In this document: in pieces, positions 9,705 to 18,003 of the stretch
Numbering within the stretch: the first letter of the stretch is position 1
Layout: each line of letters begins with the position of its first letter
Source of the DNA: Akkermansia muciniphila
Lineage (GTDB): Bacteria > Verrucomicrobiota > Verrucomicrobiia > Verrucomicrobiales > Akkermansiaceae
NCBI GenBank assembly: GCA_945901795.1
Contig: CAMDLP010000007.1
Coordinates: 27,347 to 91,346 of the forward strand
Length of the DNA: 64,000 nucleotides
Reading direction: 5' to 3'
The notes under the pieces: model-generated
Database searches by the model: none
What the model saw: the letters and a program-made list of their open reading frames with translations, nothing else
What the model was told of the DNA's origin: nothing
Program-made: the position numbers and the translations under genes

Positions 9705-9812
9705 TTCACCGCAGAGGCGCAAAGGTCGCGAAGGAACGCAGAGAAGATTTTGAATTTGATAGAATCATCTACACTTCTGCGTTCCTTTGCGGCCTCCGCG
9801 TCTTTGCGGTAA
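9705..9812. repeat. Imperfect inverted repeat between guaB and guaA
   Basis: The left arm (9705-9746) contains CACCGCAGAGGCGCAAAGG and the right arm (9774-9812) is its imperfect reverse complement (CCTTTGCGG ... TCTTTGCGGT). They are separated by about 27 AT-rich bases. Arms of about 40 bases would fold into a long hairpin. The 'CACCGCAGAG...AACGCAGA' style is one I associate with dispersed repeats in planctomycete and verrucomicrobial genomes. It could act as a transcript-end structure or be a mobile palindromic unit. Confidence 0.75.
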
Positions 9813-9831
9813 ACTCTTTCCCTATTTAAAA

Positions 9832-11355
9832 ATGCACGATTCCAACCATGTCGCCGTTCTCGATTTCGGTTCCCAATACACCCAGCTCATCGTCCGCCGC
9901 GTGCGTGAGCTCGGTTATTTCGCCAAGCTCTATGCCATCGAGGATTTTCCTGACATCGGCAAACCCGGCGCGATCATTCTATCCGGCGGCCCGAAGAGCA
10001 CCAGCGAGGCGGATGCGCCGGACCTTGATTTCGAAGCGCTCAAGGCCTTCAACGTCCCGGTGCTCGGCGTCTGTTACGGCATGCAGCTTCTGAACATCAA
10101 ATTCGGCGGCAGCGTGGAGGCGAGCAACCGCCGCGAATACGGCCCGGCCAATTTGTTCCCCGCCGAGTGCGCGGGACTTTACGAAGGCGTCTCCGCTTCC
10201 TCGCAAGTCTGGATGAGCCACTCGGACACTGTCAAAATCCTGCCGGAAGGCGCGAAAATCATCGCCAAGAACCAGCACGGCACGCCGGTTTCGCTGCAAT
10301 GGAACGATAAATTCTTCGGCATCCAGTTCCACCCGGAAGTCACGCACAGCCACGAGGGACTGCGGATTCTCCACAACTTCCTGCTCAATGCCAGCCACCT
10401 GCTGCCGTTCCGCATCGACGACTTCAAGCGCGAGATCATCGACGGCATCCGCGAGAAAATCGGCAACAAACAAATCGTCTGCGGCGTCTCCGGCGGCGTG
10501 GACAGCACCGTGCTCGCCGTCTTGCTCCACGAGGCCGGCGCAAATGTCCGCGCCATCTTCGTCGATCACGGACTCATGCGGAAAAACGAGGGCGAGGAGG
10601 TCCGCAGCAACTTCCACCGCATGGGCGTGCCCATCGAAACGGTCGATTGCGCGGAGCGTTTTCTAGCAGCCCTCGACGGCGTGGACGACCCCGAGAAAAA
10701 GCGCATCATCATCGGCAACCTGTTCATCGACGTCTTCTGGGATTCCGTCGGCGACGCAGAAATGCTTGCCCAAGGCACGCTCTATCCGGACGTCATTGAA
10801 AGCGCGTCCAACGCGAAATCCAAGGCCTCGAAAATCAAGACCCACCACAACCGCGTGGACCGGATTCTCGAACTGCAAGCCCAAGGCAAGGTGCTCGAAC
10901 CGTTAGCAGAGCTGTTCAAAGACGAGGTCCGTGAACTTGGCGCCTCGCTCGGCATTCCTCACGACATCCTCCAGCGCCACCCGTTCCCCGGCCCCGGCTT
11001 GGCGGTGCGTTGCCCCGGCGTCGTCACCGAAGACCGGCTCCGCATCATCCGCGAGTGCGATGCCATTTTCATCGGGAAACTCAAAGAACACGGCTGGTAT
11101 GACAAAGTCTGGCAGGCCTACGCCGGCCTCATCCCGGTAAAAACCGTGGGTGTCAAAGGCGACGAGCGCAGCTACGAGTGGGCCATCACCCTTCGCGCCG
11201 TGGTTTCCGAAGACGCGATGACCGCCGACTGGGTTGAGCTCCCGCCGATCATCCTCCGCGAGACCAGCCACCGCATCCTCAACGACGTCAAAGGTATCAA
11301 CCGCGTGCTCTACGACATCTCCACCAAGCCGCCGGCCAGCATCGAGTGGGAATAA
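9832..11355 (+). CDS. guaA: GMP synthase (glutamine-hydrolysing)
   Basis: GuaA aminates XMP to GMP. The N-terminal class I glutamine amidotransferase has nucleophile Cys81 in LGVCYGMQ and the HPEV His motif. The ATP pyrophosphatase domain begins with the P-loop GVSGGVDST, and the C-terminal dimerisation domain ends in KPPASIEWE. Length is 507 residues from the ATG at 9832; the frame is open from a TTG at 9787, but that part lies inside the inverted repeat and is not conserved. The TAA stop coincides with the first bases of a palindromic repeat. Confidence 0.97.
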   Translation: MHDSNHVAVLDFGSQYTQLIVRRVRELGYFAKLYAIEDFPDIGKPGAIILSGGPKSTSEADAPDLDFEALKAFNVPVLGVCYGMQLLNIKFGGSVEASNRREYGPANLFPAECAGLYEGVSASSQVWMSHSDTVKILPEGAKIIAKNQHGTPVSLQWNDKFFGIQFHPEVTHSHEGLRILHNFLLNASHLLPFRIDDFKREIIDGIREKIGNKQIVCGVSGGVDSTVLAVLLHEAGANVRAIFVDHGLMRKNEGEEVRSNFHRMGVPIETVDCAERFLAALDGVDDPEKKRIIIGNLFIDVFWDSVGDAEMLAQGTLYPDVIESASNAKSKASKIKTHHNRVDRILELQAQGKVLEPLAELFKDEVRELGASLGIPHDILQRHPFPGPGLAVRCPGVVTEDRLRIIRECDAIFIGKLKEHGWYDKVWQAYAGLIPVKTVGVKGDERSYEWAITLRAVVSEDAMTADWVELPPIILRETSHRILNDVKGINRVLYDISTKPPASIEWE

Positions 11356-11378
11356 CGTGTCCCGGCTGTCTCAGCCGG
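11352..11378 (+). repeat. Palindromic repeat B, copy 1, starting at the guaA stop codon
   Basis: ATAACGTGTC is followed by a perfect 7-bp stem (CCGGCTG, loop TCT, CAGCCGG). The TAA of the element is the guaA stop. A nearly identical 27-bp copy lies at 56000-56026 in the opposite orientation, again beginning at a stop codon. No T-run follows, so a simple intrinsic terminator is not indicated; a REP-like dispersed palindrome is more likely. Confidence 0.8.
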
Positions 11379-11463
11379 TCTTCATAGCCCCGGTATCCGC
11401 CCAGCAGTCACTGCAATCCCGCCTTGAAATGCTGGAAACGGCGTGCATCCTCGCCGCCCGCCC

Positions 11464-12759
11464 ATGGCAGGACCTACTTTCCAAGCACTTCCAGGATTCC
11501 GCGACTTCACTCCCCGTGAATGCGCGGTCCGCAATTATTTGTTCGAAACCTGGCGCGGCGTGGCCCGCCGCTGCGGTTATGTCGAATACGAAACCCCGAT
11601 CCTAGAGGACACCGGACTCTATTTGAAAAAGTCCGGCGGCGAGCTTTCCTCGCAGCTTTTCCGCTTCGAGGACCAGGGCGGCCGCGATGTCACGCTGCGC
11701 CCGGAAGTCACCGCGTCGCTGGCGCGGATCGTCGCCCAGCACCAGCGGGATTTCCCGAAGCCGCTCAAGTGGTTCGAGATCGGCCAGTGCTTCCGCTATG
11801 AAAAACCGCAGAAGGGCAGGGGGCGCGAGTTCCATCAGTTCAACGTGGACATCCTCGGCGAAGGCGGACCCGCCGCCGATGCGGAACTCATTTCCCTGGC
11901 GATCGAGACGATGCTCTCCTTCGGCTTCGTCGCCGGTGATTTCGTCGTCCGCGTCTCCGACCGGATGGCGTGGATCGACTTCGCCGCCGCCAACGGAATC
12001 CCGGAGGAAAGCATCCCGGATTTCCTCGGCATCATCGACAAGATCGAGCGCGAGAAACCCGAAGTGCTAGAGCAAAAACTCGCCGCGTTCTCCCTAACGC
12101 CCGCCGGCGTCCGCGCCTTCATCGCCGATCCCGCCAACGCATCCGCCGCCTACCTCGCGATCCGCGAGGACCTCGCCGCCCGCGGCTTCGCCGGTTTCAT
12201 TGAGCTCGATCTCTCCATCGTCCGTGGTCTCGCATATTATACCGGCGTGGTTTTCGAAGTGTTCGACGCCAAGAAATCCATGCGCGCCGTCGCCGGCGGC
12301 GGCCGCTACGACACGCTCATTTCCACCATTTCCGACGGCGCTGTGGACATGCCCGCCACCGGATTCGCGATGGGCGACTACGTCATCCGCAACCTCATCG
12401 AGGAAACAACCCACACCGCGATGCAGATGGAAGTCTGGCTCCAGCGCAACGCTGCTGCCTGTGACATCTACGTCGTTGTCGCGGACGAAACGAAGCGTGC
12501 CGAATCACTCCAGCTCGTCACCAGCCTCCGCCGCGCCGGCATTTCCGTGGATCTGCCGATGGGAAATCCCAAGGTCGGTAAGCAGTTCCAAAGTGCCGAG
12601 AAATGCGGTGCGCGCTTCGCCCTCGTCGTCGGTGCCGAGTATCCCGAGCTCAAGCTCAAGGTCCTCGCCAGCCGCACCGAAGAATCCGGCACCGCCGAAA
12701 CCGCCATCGACTGGCTAACCGACCGCCTGCTGCAGCCTGACGGCCCGCTGCTGGCTTGA
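11464..12759 (+). CDS. hisS: Histidyl-tRNA synthetase
   Basis: A class II aminoacyl-tRNA synthetase charging tRNA-His. Motif regions seen are PGFRDFTPRE near the N-terminus, TLRPEVTASLAR (motif 2 strand), RYEKPQKGRGREFHQF (motif 2 loop) and the histidine-specific RGLAYYTG. GGGRYD follows, then an anticodon-binding domain from about residue 330. Length is 431 residues from the ATG at 11464; an upstream in-frame GTG at 11443 is less likely. It lies between guaA and aspS in one plus-strand run. Confidence 0.94.
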   Translation: MAGPTFQALPGFRDFTPRECAVRNYLFETWRGVARRCGYVEYETPILEDTGLYLKKSGGELSSQLFRFEDQGGRDVTLRPEVTASLARIVAQHQRDFPKPLKWFEIGQCFRYEKPQKGRGREFHQFNVDILGEGGPAADAELISLAIETMLSFGFVAGDFVVRVSDRMAWIDFAAANGIPEESIPDFLGIIDKIEREKPEVLEQKLAAFSLTPAGVRAFIADPANASAAYLAIREDLAARGFAGFIELDLSIVRGLAYYTGVVFEVFDAKKSMRAVAGGGRYDTLISTISDGAVDMPATGFAMGDYVIRNLIEETTHTAMQMEVWLQRNAAACDIYVVVADETKRAESLQLVTSLRRAGISVDLPMGNPKVGKQFQSAEKCGARFALVVGAEYPELKLKVLASRTEESGTAETAIDWLTDRLLQPDGPLLA

Positions 12760-12767
12760 AGAACCCG

Positions 12768-12798
12768 TTTAGAATTTAGAATTTAAGATTTAGAATTT
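12768..12798 (+). repeat. Microrepeat tract TTTAGAATTTA upstream of aspS
   Basis: The gap between hisS and aspS is made of about three tandem, slightly varied copies of a TTTAGAATT/TTTAAGATT unit. It is AT-rich inside a GC-rich neighbourhood and ends just before the aspS ATG. It is similar in kind, though not in sequence, to microrepeat tracts at 24.3 and 47.1 kb. Confidence 0.7.
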
Positions 12799-12804
12799 CC
12801 CCAA

Positions 12805-14607
12805 ATGCGCACTCATCATTGCAACGAAATCCGCGACTTCCACATCGATCAAGCCGTCACGCTCATCGGTTGGGTGAACTCCGCCCGCGACCATGGCGGC
12901 GTCATTTTCATCGACCTGCGTGACCGCGAGGGCCTGACCCAGTGCGTCTTTCACCCGGACGAAAACCCCGAGGTTTCCGCTCTATCACACACGCTGCGCG
13001 AGGAAGACGTGGTCCAGGTAACAGGTCGTGTTTCCAAGCGCCTTGAAGGCTCTGAGAATGCAAAGATCGCCACCGGCGCGATCGAGATCGTCGCCACCGG
13101 ACTTACTATCGTCAACAAGGCGGACGTGCTGCCGTTCCAACTCGACAAGGAGCTCTCCAACGAAGACCTGCGGATGAAATACCGCTATCTCGACCTGCGC
13201 CGCCCGCGCATGAACAAGAACATTCGCCAGCGCAGCGTGATTACCTCCGCCGCCCGCCGCTACCTCGACGACTCGGGTTTCTATGAAATCGAAACGCCGA
13301 TTCTATCCAACCCGACACCGGAAGGCGCCCGCGATTTCCTCGTGCCGTCGCGCCTCAACCCCGGCCGCTTCTACGCGCTGCCACAAGCCCCGCAGCAATA
13401 CAAACAGCTGCTGATGGTTGCCGGGATGGAAAAGTATTTCCAGATCGCCCGCTGCTTCCGCGACGAAGACCTGCGCGCTGATAGGCAGCCGGAATTTACC
13501 CAGATCGACATCGAGGCCAGCTTCGTCAATCAGAACGACATCATCGGTCTGGTCGAGGGTCTGCTAGGCTCGATGTTCAAGGCCGGCCTCGGCATCGATG
13601 TGCCCGCCAGTTTCCCGCGCATGACTTACGCAGACGCGATGGACATCTACGGCTCCGACAAGCCGGACACCCGCTTTGAGATGAAAATCACTGATCTTGC
13701 GGACGTGTTCGCGACCACCGAATTCAAGATCTTCCGCGGCATTCTCGACGGCGGCGGCGTGGTTAGGGCCATCAACGCCAAGGGCTTCGCCATCATCACC
13801 ACCGGCCAGATGAACCGCCTCAACGAGATCGCGGTGCAGGCCGGGCTGCCGGTAAAAAACCTCGCCTTCATCAAGCTCGAAAACGGCGAATACAAGAGTC
13901 CGCTCTGGAAGATCTTCACCGACTCGGAAAAAGCAAACGTCGTCGACAAGCTCGACCTCGCGGAGGGCGACATCGTCTTCTTCGCCGCCGGATCGCGCGA
14001 CAGCGTCAGCACCATCCTCGGCCGCGTCCGCTCGGAATGCGCCGTGATGATGGAGCTCAATAACGATTCTACGAAATTCAACTTCCTGTGGGTCGTCGAT
14101 TTCCCGCTGCTCGCCCACGACGAGGAAACCGGCCACTGGGCCGCCGTTCACCACCCGTTCACCCGTCCGCATCCCGATGACATCGCGAAGCTTGAAGCCG
14201 GCGACTACGCCAACGTCCGCGCCGTCGCCTACGACGTCGTGCTCAACGGTTATGAACTCGGCGGCGGTTCGATCCGGATCCACGAAAAGGAACTCCAGGC
14301 GCAGATGTTCAGCGTGTTAGGCGTCGGTCCGGAAGAGCAACAGATCAAGTTCGGCCACCTCCTCGACGCCTTCCGTTTCGGCGCGCCGCCACACGGCGGA
14401 CTCGCGCTCGGCCTTGACCGCATCGCCATGTTAGTTGCAGGCGAGGACAGCATCCGCGAGGTCATCGCCTTCCCGAAAAATAACAAGGGAGCCGACCTCA
14501 TGGCCCACAGCCCGTGCCAGATCGAGCACAAGCTGCTGCGCGAAGTTTACGTCCAGTCGACCTACAAGGATCCGAAGCTGGCAGCGGAAAAGGCTGCGGT
14601 TCAATAG
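12805..14607 (+). CDS. aspS: Aspartyl-tRNA synthetase
   Basis: A bacterial-type class II AspRS of 600 residues. It has an N-terminal OB-fold anticodon-binding domain (VTLIGWVNSARDHGG), motif 2 around FRDEDLRADRQPEFTQ, the bacterial GAD insertion domain in the middle, and motif 3 GLALGLDRIAM near the C-terminus. Whether it is discriminating or also charges tRNA-Asn depends on the presence of GatCAB and AsnRS, which are not in this window. The TAG stop is the first codon of a palindromic repeat. Confidence 0.96.
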   Translation: MRTHHCNEIRDFHIDQAVTLIGWVNSARDHGGVIFIDLRDREGLTQCVFHPDENPEVSALSHTLREEDVVQVTGRVSKRLEGSENAKIATGAIEIVATGLTIVNKADVLPFQLDKELSNEDLRMKYRYLDLRRPRMNKNIRQRSVITSAARRYLDDSGFYEIETPILSNPTPEGARDFLVPSRLNPGRFYALPQAPQQYKQLLMVAGMEKYFQIARCFRDEDLRADRQPEFTQIDIEASFVNQNDIIGLVEGLLGSMFKAGLGIDVPASFPRMTYADAMDIYGSDKPDTRFEMKITDLADVFATTEFKIFRGILDGGGVVRAINAKGFAIITTGQMNRLNEIAVQAGLPVKNLAFIKLENGEYKSPLWKIFTDSEKANVVDKLDLAEGDIVFFAAGSRDSVSTILGRVRSECAVMMELNNDSTKFNFLWVVDFPLLAHDEETGHWAAVHHPFTRPHPDDIAKLEAGDYANVRAVAYDVVLNGYELGGGSIRIHEKELQAQMFSVLGVGPEEQQIKFGHLLDAFRFGAPPHGGLALGLDRIAMLVAGEDSIREVIAFPKNNKGADLMAHSPCQIEHKLLREVYVQSTYKDPKLAAEKAAVQ

Positions 14608-14720
14608 GGAGCCACGACACTCCTGTCGTGGGCCAATGAGAGACTAAAGCAATGTGCCCAAAGCGCATCCGCTTTGTCCTGCCATTGGCCATGCGGACAA
14701 GAGTGTCCGCCGCTCCTTAA
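14605..14720. repeat. Inverted pair of palindromic repeat A (REPIN-like) behind aspS
   Basis: Unit 1 (14605-14631, plus orientation) starts with the aspS stop TAG, then GGAGC, then the hairpin CCACGACA-CTCC-TGTCGTGG. Unit 2 (14693-14718, minus orientation) reads TAA GGAGC, then the hairpin GCGGACA-CTCT-TGTCCGC. Between them the flanks also pair (GGCCAATG with CATTGGCC), and a small hairpin AAAGCG-CATC-CGCTTT lies in the centre. The whole 116-bp segment can therefore fold on itself. A third unit lies at 15722-15748. Confidence 0.8.
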
Positions 14721-14724
14721 ATCA

Positions 14725-14799
14725 AAAAAGCGGCCCGATCGATCATCCCAGGGGAAAAACCCAAAACCCTCAGGGAGACTCAATCGGACCGCCTAATTT
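14725..14799. terminator. Probable bidirectional terminator between aspS and trpA
   Basis: Arms GCGGCCCGAT (14730-14739) and ATCGGACCGC (14783-14792) pair with one mismatch. On the left flank is AAAAAA (T-run for minus-strand transcripts) and on the right CTAATTTT (for plus-strand transcripts). The 43-base loop holds smaller stems (GGG-GAAAAA-CCC and CCC-TCA-GGG). aspS and trpA converge here, which fits a shared terminator. The elaborate loop leaves room for a small structured RNA. Confidence 0.6.
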
Positions 14800-14883
14800 T
14801 GTCGCGACACGCGGAATTAAGCAGCGCTCCGGATTTAGGTCAATCGATTTTGGCGGTTTTTTCAGGGTGCCTGGCCGGGCGGC

Positions 14884-15687
14884 TTAAACGCCGGATGAAC
14901 GGGTGGCGGCGATGAGCGGGGCGGCGAAGTCGCGGACGGCTTGGGCGGCGTTTTCGGGATGGAGTTCGACTTGTTTGACGATGGCGGAGCCCACGATCAC
15001 GCCGTCGGCGGATTTGGCGACTTCGGCGGCTTGCTCCGGGGTGGTGATGCCGAAGCCGACGCAGATCGGGGTGTCGGTGAAATCGCGGATGGCGGCGACC
15101 TGGGCTCCGATGTTGGCCGAGGGCGCGCCGTGGGAGCCGGTGACGCCGGTGCGTGATAGAAGATAGATGAAGCCTTCCGAGGATTGGGCGAGGATCTTCA
15201 CCCGTTCCGGTGGCGTGGTCGGGGCGATGAGGCGGATGTGTTTGAGCCCCGCGCCGATGGCGAGGTCCTTGTTGAGCGCGGCTTCGTCGGGTGGGAGGTC
15301 GAGCAGCAGGATGCCGTCGGCTCCAGCGGTTGCGGCGTCGTGGTGGAAGGCTTCGAAGCCGTAGGTGAAAATGGGATTCAGATAGGTGAAGAGGACGATG
15401 GGAGTCTGGTGCGTCTCGCGGAAGCGGCGAATGAGCTCGATGGCGCGGGCGGTGCTCATGCCGGACTTGAGCGCGCGCTCGGCGGCCATCTGGTTGACGA
15501 TGCCATCGGCTAACGGATCGGAGAACGGCAGGCCGAGTTCGATGATGTCGGCTCCGGCGTCGGCGAGGGACTTGATGATTTCAAGCGAGGTTTCGAAGTT
15601 AGGATCACCGGCGGCGACGTAGGCAACGAAGGCTTTCTGGAGGGTTTCGCGGAGGCGGGCGAAGGTGGAGTCGATGCGGTTTTGCAT
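14884..15687 (-). CDS. trpA: Tryptophan synthase alpha subunit
   Basis: TrpA cleaves indole-3-glycerol phosphate to indole, which passes to TrpB. The TIM barrel shows KAFVAYVAAGDP, the catalytic Glu50 and Asp61 in DIIELGLPFSDPLADG, the loop SRTGVTGSHG, and the phosphate-binding GFGITTPEQ and GVIVGSAIV. The 267-residue length is normal. trpB is not adjacent. trpE and trpG lie about 26 kb away, so tryptophan genes are dispersed. Confidence 0.96.
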   Translation of the reverse strand: MQNRIDSTFARLRETLQKAFVAYVAAGDPNFETSLEIIKSLADAGADIIELGLPFSDPLADGIVNQMAAERALKSGMSTARAIELIRRFRETHQTPIVLFTYLNPIFTYGFEAFHHDAATAGADGILLLDLPPDEAALNKDLAIGAGLKHIRLIAPTTPPERVKILAQSSEGFIYLLSRTGVTGSHGAPSANIGAQVAAIRDFTDTPICVGFGITTPEQAAEVAKSADGVIVGSAIVKQVELHPENAAQAVRDFAAPLIAATRSSGV

Positions 15688-15721
15688 GGGAGATAAGATG
15701 ATTCGATGAATGAATGAATGC

Positions 15722-15748
15722 TAGGGACAAGAGTGTCCCTGCTCCTTA
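15722..15748 (-). repeat. Palindromic repeat A, unit 3, starting at the stop codon of the acyl-ACP synthetase gene
   Basis: In the minus orientation it reads TAA GGAGC, then a hairpin with AGGGACA and TGTCCCT arms around CTCT. The TAA is the stop of the gene at 15746-17899. It shares with units 1 and 2 the stop-codon start, the GGAGC spacer and the ACACTC(T/C)TGT core, while the outer stem bases vary in a compensating way. Confidence 0.8.
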
Positions 15749-17899
15749 GTAGTCCCGCTTCGCGAGGGTCTCGCAGGATTTGATGTCGAGTTTGCCGGAG
15801 GCGAGGACTGGGATTTCGGTGACGGGGATGATGCGCTTGGGGCACCAGAGCGAGGAGAGGCCTTCATCTAGCAATTTATAACGGAGGTCGATGCATTCCT
15901 GTTCGAGGGCGGGGCCGGCGATGGTGGAGAGGAGCAGGATGGCCTCGCCTTTTTGCTCGTCGGGCACGCCGACGACGGCGATGCGGCGCTCGGCTTCGGA
16001 GTCGAGGCCGAGGACTTTGTTGACGGCTGCTTCGACGGTTTCGTGGGGGACCATTTCACCGGCGATCTTGGAGAAACGGGAAATGCGGCCCTCGATGTAG
16101 AGGAAGCCGTCGTCATCGACGCGACCGACGTCGCCGGTGCGGAACCAGCCGTCGGGGGTGAGGACCTCGGCGGATTTCTTGGGGGCGCCGAGATAGCCGG
16201 AGAATACGTTAGGACCCTTGAACCAGATGATGCCCTGGCGGTTGATGGGGATTTCCTGGTCGGTGACCGGGTCGGTGATCCTGATGGCGAGGCCCGGCAG
16301 TGTCTGGCCGACGGAGCCGTTGCGGGAAGAGGGGAGGGCGGTGGAATCGCCGGCCGGAAGGGGATCGGGCAGGTTGACGTTGGTGGCGGGCGATGTCTCC
16401 GTTAGGCCGTAGCCTTCCTGCGGGCGGATGCCGAACTTCTCCTCGAAGGCGCTGGCGAGCGACTGCGGGAGTTTCTCCGCACCGGTGACGACGAGCTTGA
16501 GCGAGGAGAGTTGGGCGGGGTCGATGCGCTTCATGTAGCCCCGCAGGAAGGTGGGGGTGGAGAGGAAGATGTTGACCTGATGGAGGGCGATGAGCTCGGC
16601 GAGGCGCTTGGTTTCGAGCGGGCTCGGATAGGTGACGAGGTTGACGCCCTCGATGACGGGGAACCAGAGCGTCACGGTGCAGCCGAACGAGTGGAAAAGC
16701 GGCAGGCAGCCGAGGATGGCGGAGTTTTTCGGCAGGTCGAGGCGGGCGCCGAACTGGCAGACGTTGGCTAACACGTTGCGATGGCTGAGGGGGACGCCCT
16801 TGGGCTCGCCGGACGAGCCGGAGGTGAAGAGCAGCGTCGCCTCGTCGTCGCCGCGGCGCTGGTTCAGGTTGAGGAGCAGGCCAAGGACTTTGGCGGGGAG
16901 GATTTTGGAAACGATGGCCCAGGTGACGATCTTCTTCTTGAGCGTGGGAAGGACGCGCTCGATGAAGATCAGGTCGCGGTTAGGCGGCCATGGAAATGAC
17001 GAGACCTTGCGGACGAAGGGGTCGGCGGTGATGAAGCGATCGACGTCGGCCTGGCGGATGCAGGACTTGATGGCTTCGTGGCCGGCGGTGAAATTGAGGT
17101 TCACCGGGATTTTTCCGGCGAAGAGGACTGCGAGGTTGGCGATGAGTCCGCCCTTGCCGGGAGGCAGGACGATGGCGACGCGCGGATTGTCGGTCTCCTT
17201 CCTGATGAACTTGGAAAGTGCGATGGCGGCGGCGAGGATCTTGTCGAATCTAACTTCCGTGTCGTCCGAGCCGTCGAGAATCCGGTGTCTCGATCCGTGT
17301 TTCTTGAGCCCCTCTAGGAGCGTCATGGCAAGCGAGCCTTTGAAGAGCGAGCGGCTGCCGTAGGCTTCCTCGCCCGCTTCTAGCAGTGCTTGTTGGAAAA
17401 CGGCGATGCTTGCGTTTTCGGCGGCGACGGGTTTGCCGATGGCGACGACCGCGGAGGGAAGCGACGACTTGCGTTCGACGCTGAGGCCGGACTCGCGCGG
17501 GAAATCGATGGCGACTGGCAGGATTGGCAGGCCGAACGCGCAGAGGGTTCTCAAGTGGACCGCCGGGATGTGACAAAGAGTGGCGTTGCGGGTGGTGGCG
17601 CGGCCGGGGACGAAAATCAGGACGCCGCCGTCGGCGAGGTAGGGTTTGAGCTGGCTTCCGGCGGCTTCGGGTGCGGCGTCGTCGGCGGCGAACATCGCGC
17701 CGGAGCCGGATTTTTGCAGGTGGCTGCGGAGGGCGGCGTCATAGTGGGCCGTTTCCTCGACGAGCCAGGTGATTTTGCGGCCGGCGAAGAGTTTTTCGAA
17801 ATAGAGCAGGAGCTCGAAATCAAGCCGGCCGGGAATGACCAGGCTGCCCGTCGCAGGAAGGCGCTCCTTGTGAAGGATTTGGATGGAAGCGGAAGACAT
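15746..17899 (-). CDS. Aas-like AMP-binding acyl-ACP/acyl-CoA synthetase with a degenerate acyltransferase domain
   Basis: A 717-residue two-domain protein. The C-terminal 500 residues are an ANL-superfamily adenylation domain. It has the P-loop TSGSSGEPKG at 359-368, GYGLTETSPATNVN, the TGD hinge region (DGWFRTGDVGRVDDDG) and a C-terminal Lys in SGKLDIKS. The N-terminal 200 residues align in layout with the PlsC domain of Aas (acyltransferase plus acyl-ACP synthetase). However, the HxxxxD motif is missing: the site reads GRLDFELLL near residue 25. It probably activates fatty acids for membrane lipid recycling, while the first domain is structural or regulatory. Confidence 0.85.
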   Translation of the reverse strand: MSSASIQILHKERLPATGSLVIPGRLDFELLLYFEKLFAGRKITWLVEETAHYDAALRSHLQKSGSGAMFAADDAAPEAAGSQLKPYLADGGVLIFVPGRATTRNATLCHIPAVHLRTLCAFGLPILPVAIDFPRESGLSVERKSSLPSAVVAIGKPVAAENASIAVFQQALLEAGEEAYGSRSLFKGSLAMTLLEGLKKHGSRHRILDGSDDTEVRFDKILAAAIALSKFIRKETDNPRVAIVLPPGKGGLIANLAVLFAGKIPVNLNFTAGHEAIKSCIRQADVDRFITADPFVRKVSSFPWPPNRDLIFIERVLPTLKKKIVTWAIVSKILPAKVLGLLLNLNQRRGDDEATLLFTSGSSGEPKGVPLSHRNVLANVCQFGARLDLPKNSAILGCLPLFHSFGCTVTLWFPVIEGVNLVTYPSPLETKRLAELIALHQVNIFLSTPTFLRGYMKRIDPAQLSSLKLVVTGAEKLPQSLASAFEEKFGIRPQEGYGLTETSPATNVNLPDPLPAGDSTALPSSRNGSVGQTLPGLAIRITDPVTDQEIPINRQGIIWFKGPNVFSGYLGAPKKSAEVLTPDGWFRTGDVGRVDDDGFLYIEGRISRFSKIAGEMVPHETVEAAVNKVLGLDSEAERRIAVVGVPDEQKGEAILLLSTIAGPALEQECIDLRYKLLDEGLSSLWCPKRIIPVTEIPVLASGKLDIKSCETLAKRDY

Positions 17900-18003
17900 T
17901 TTGGAAATCGGTTAAGGGGATAGGCTCAAAGCCTCGGTCCGCGGTGATTTATGCGGATTTTTCCCTCAGTCGCACGGCAAATTTCCGAAAATAACGCGAC
18001 CTC

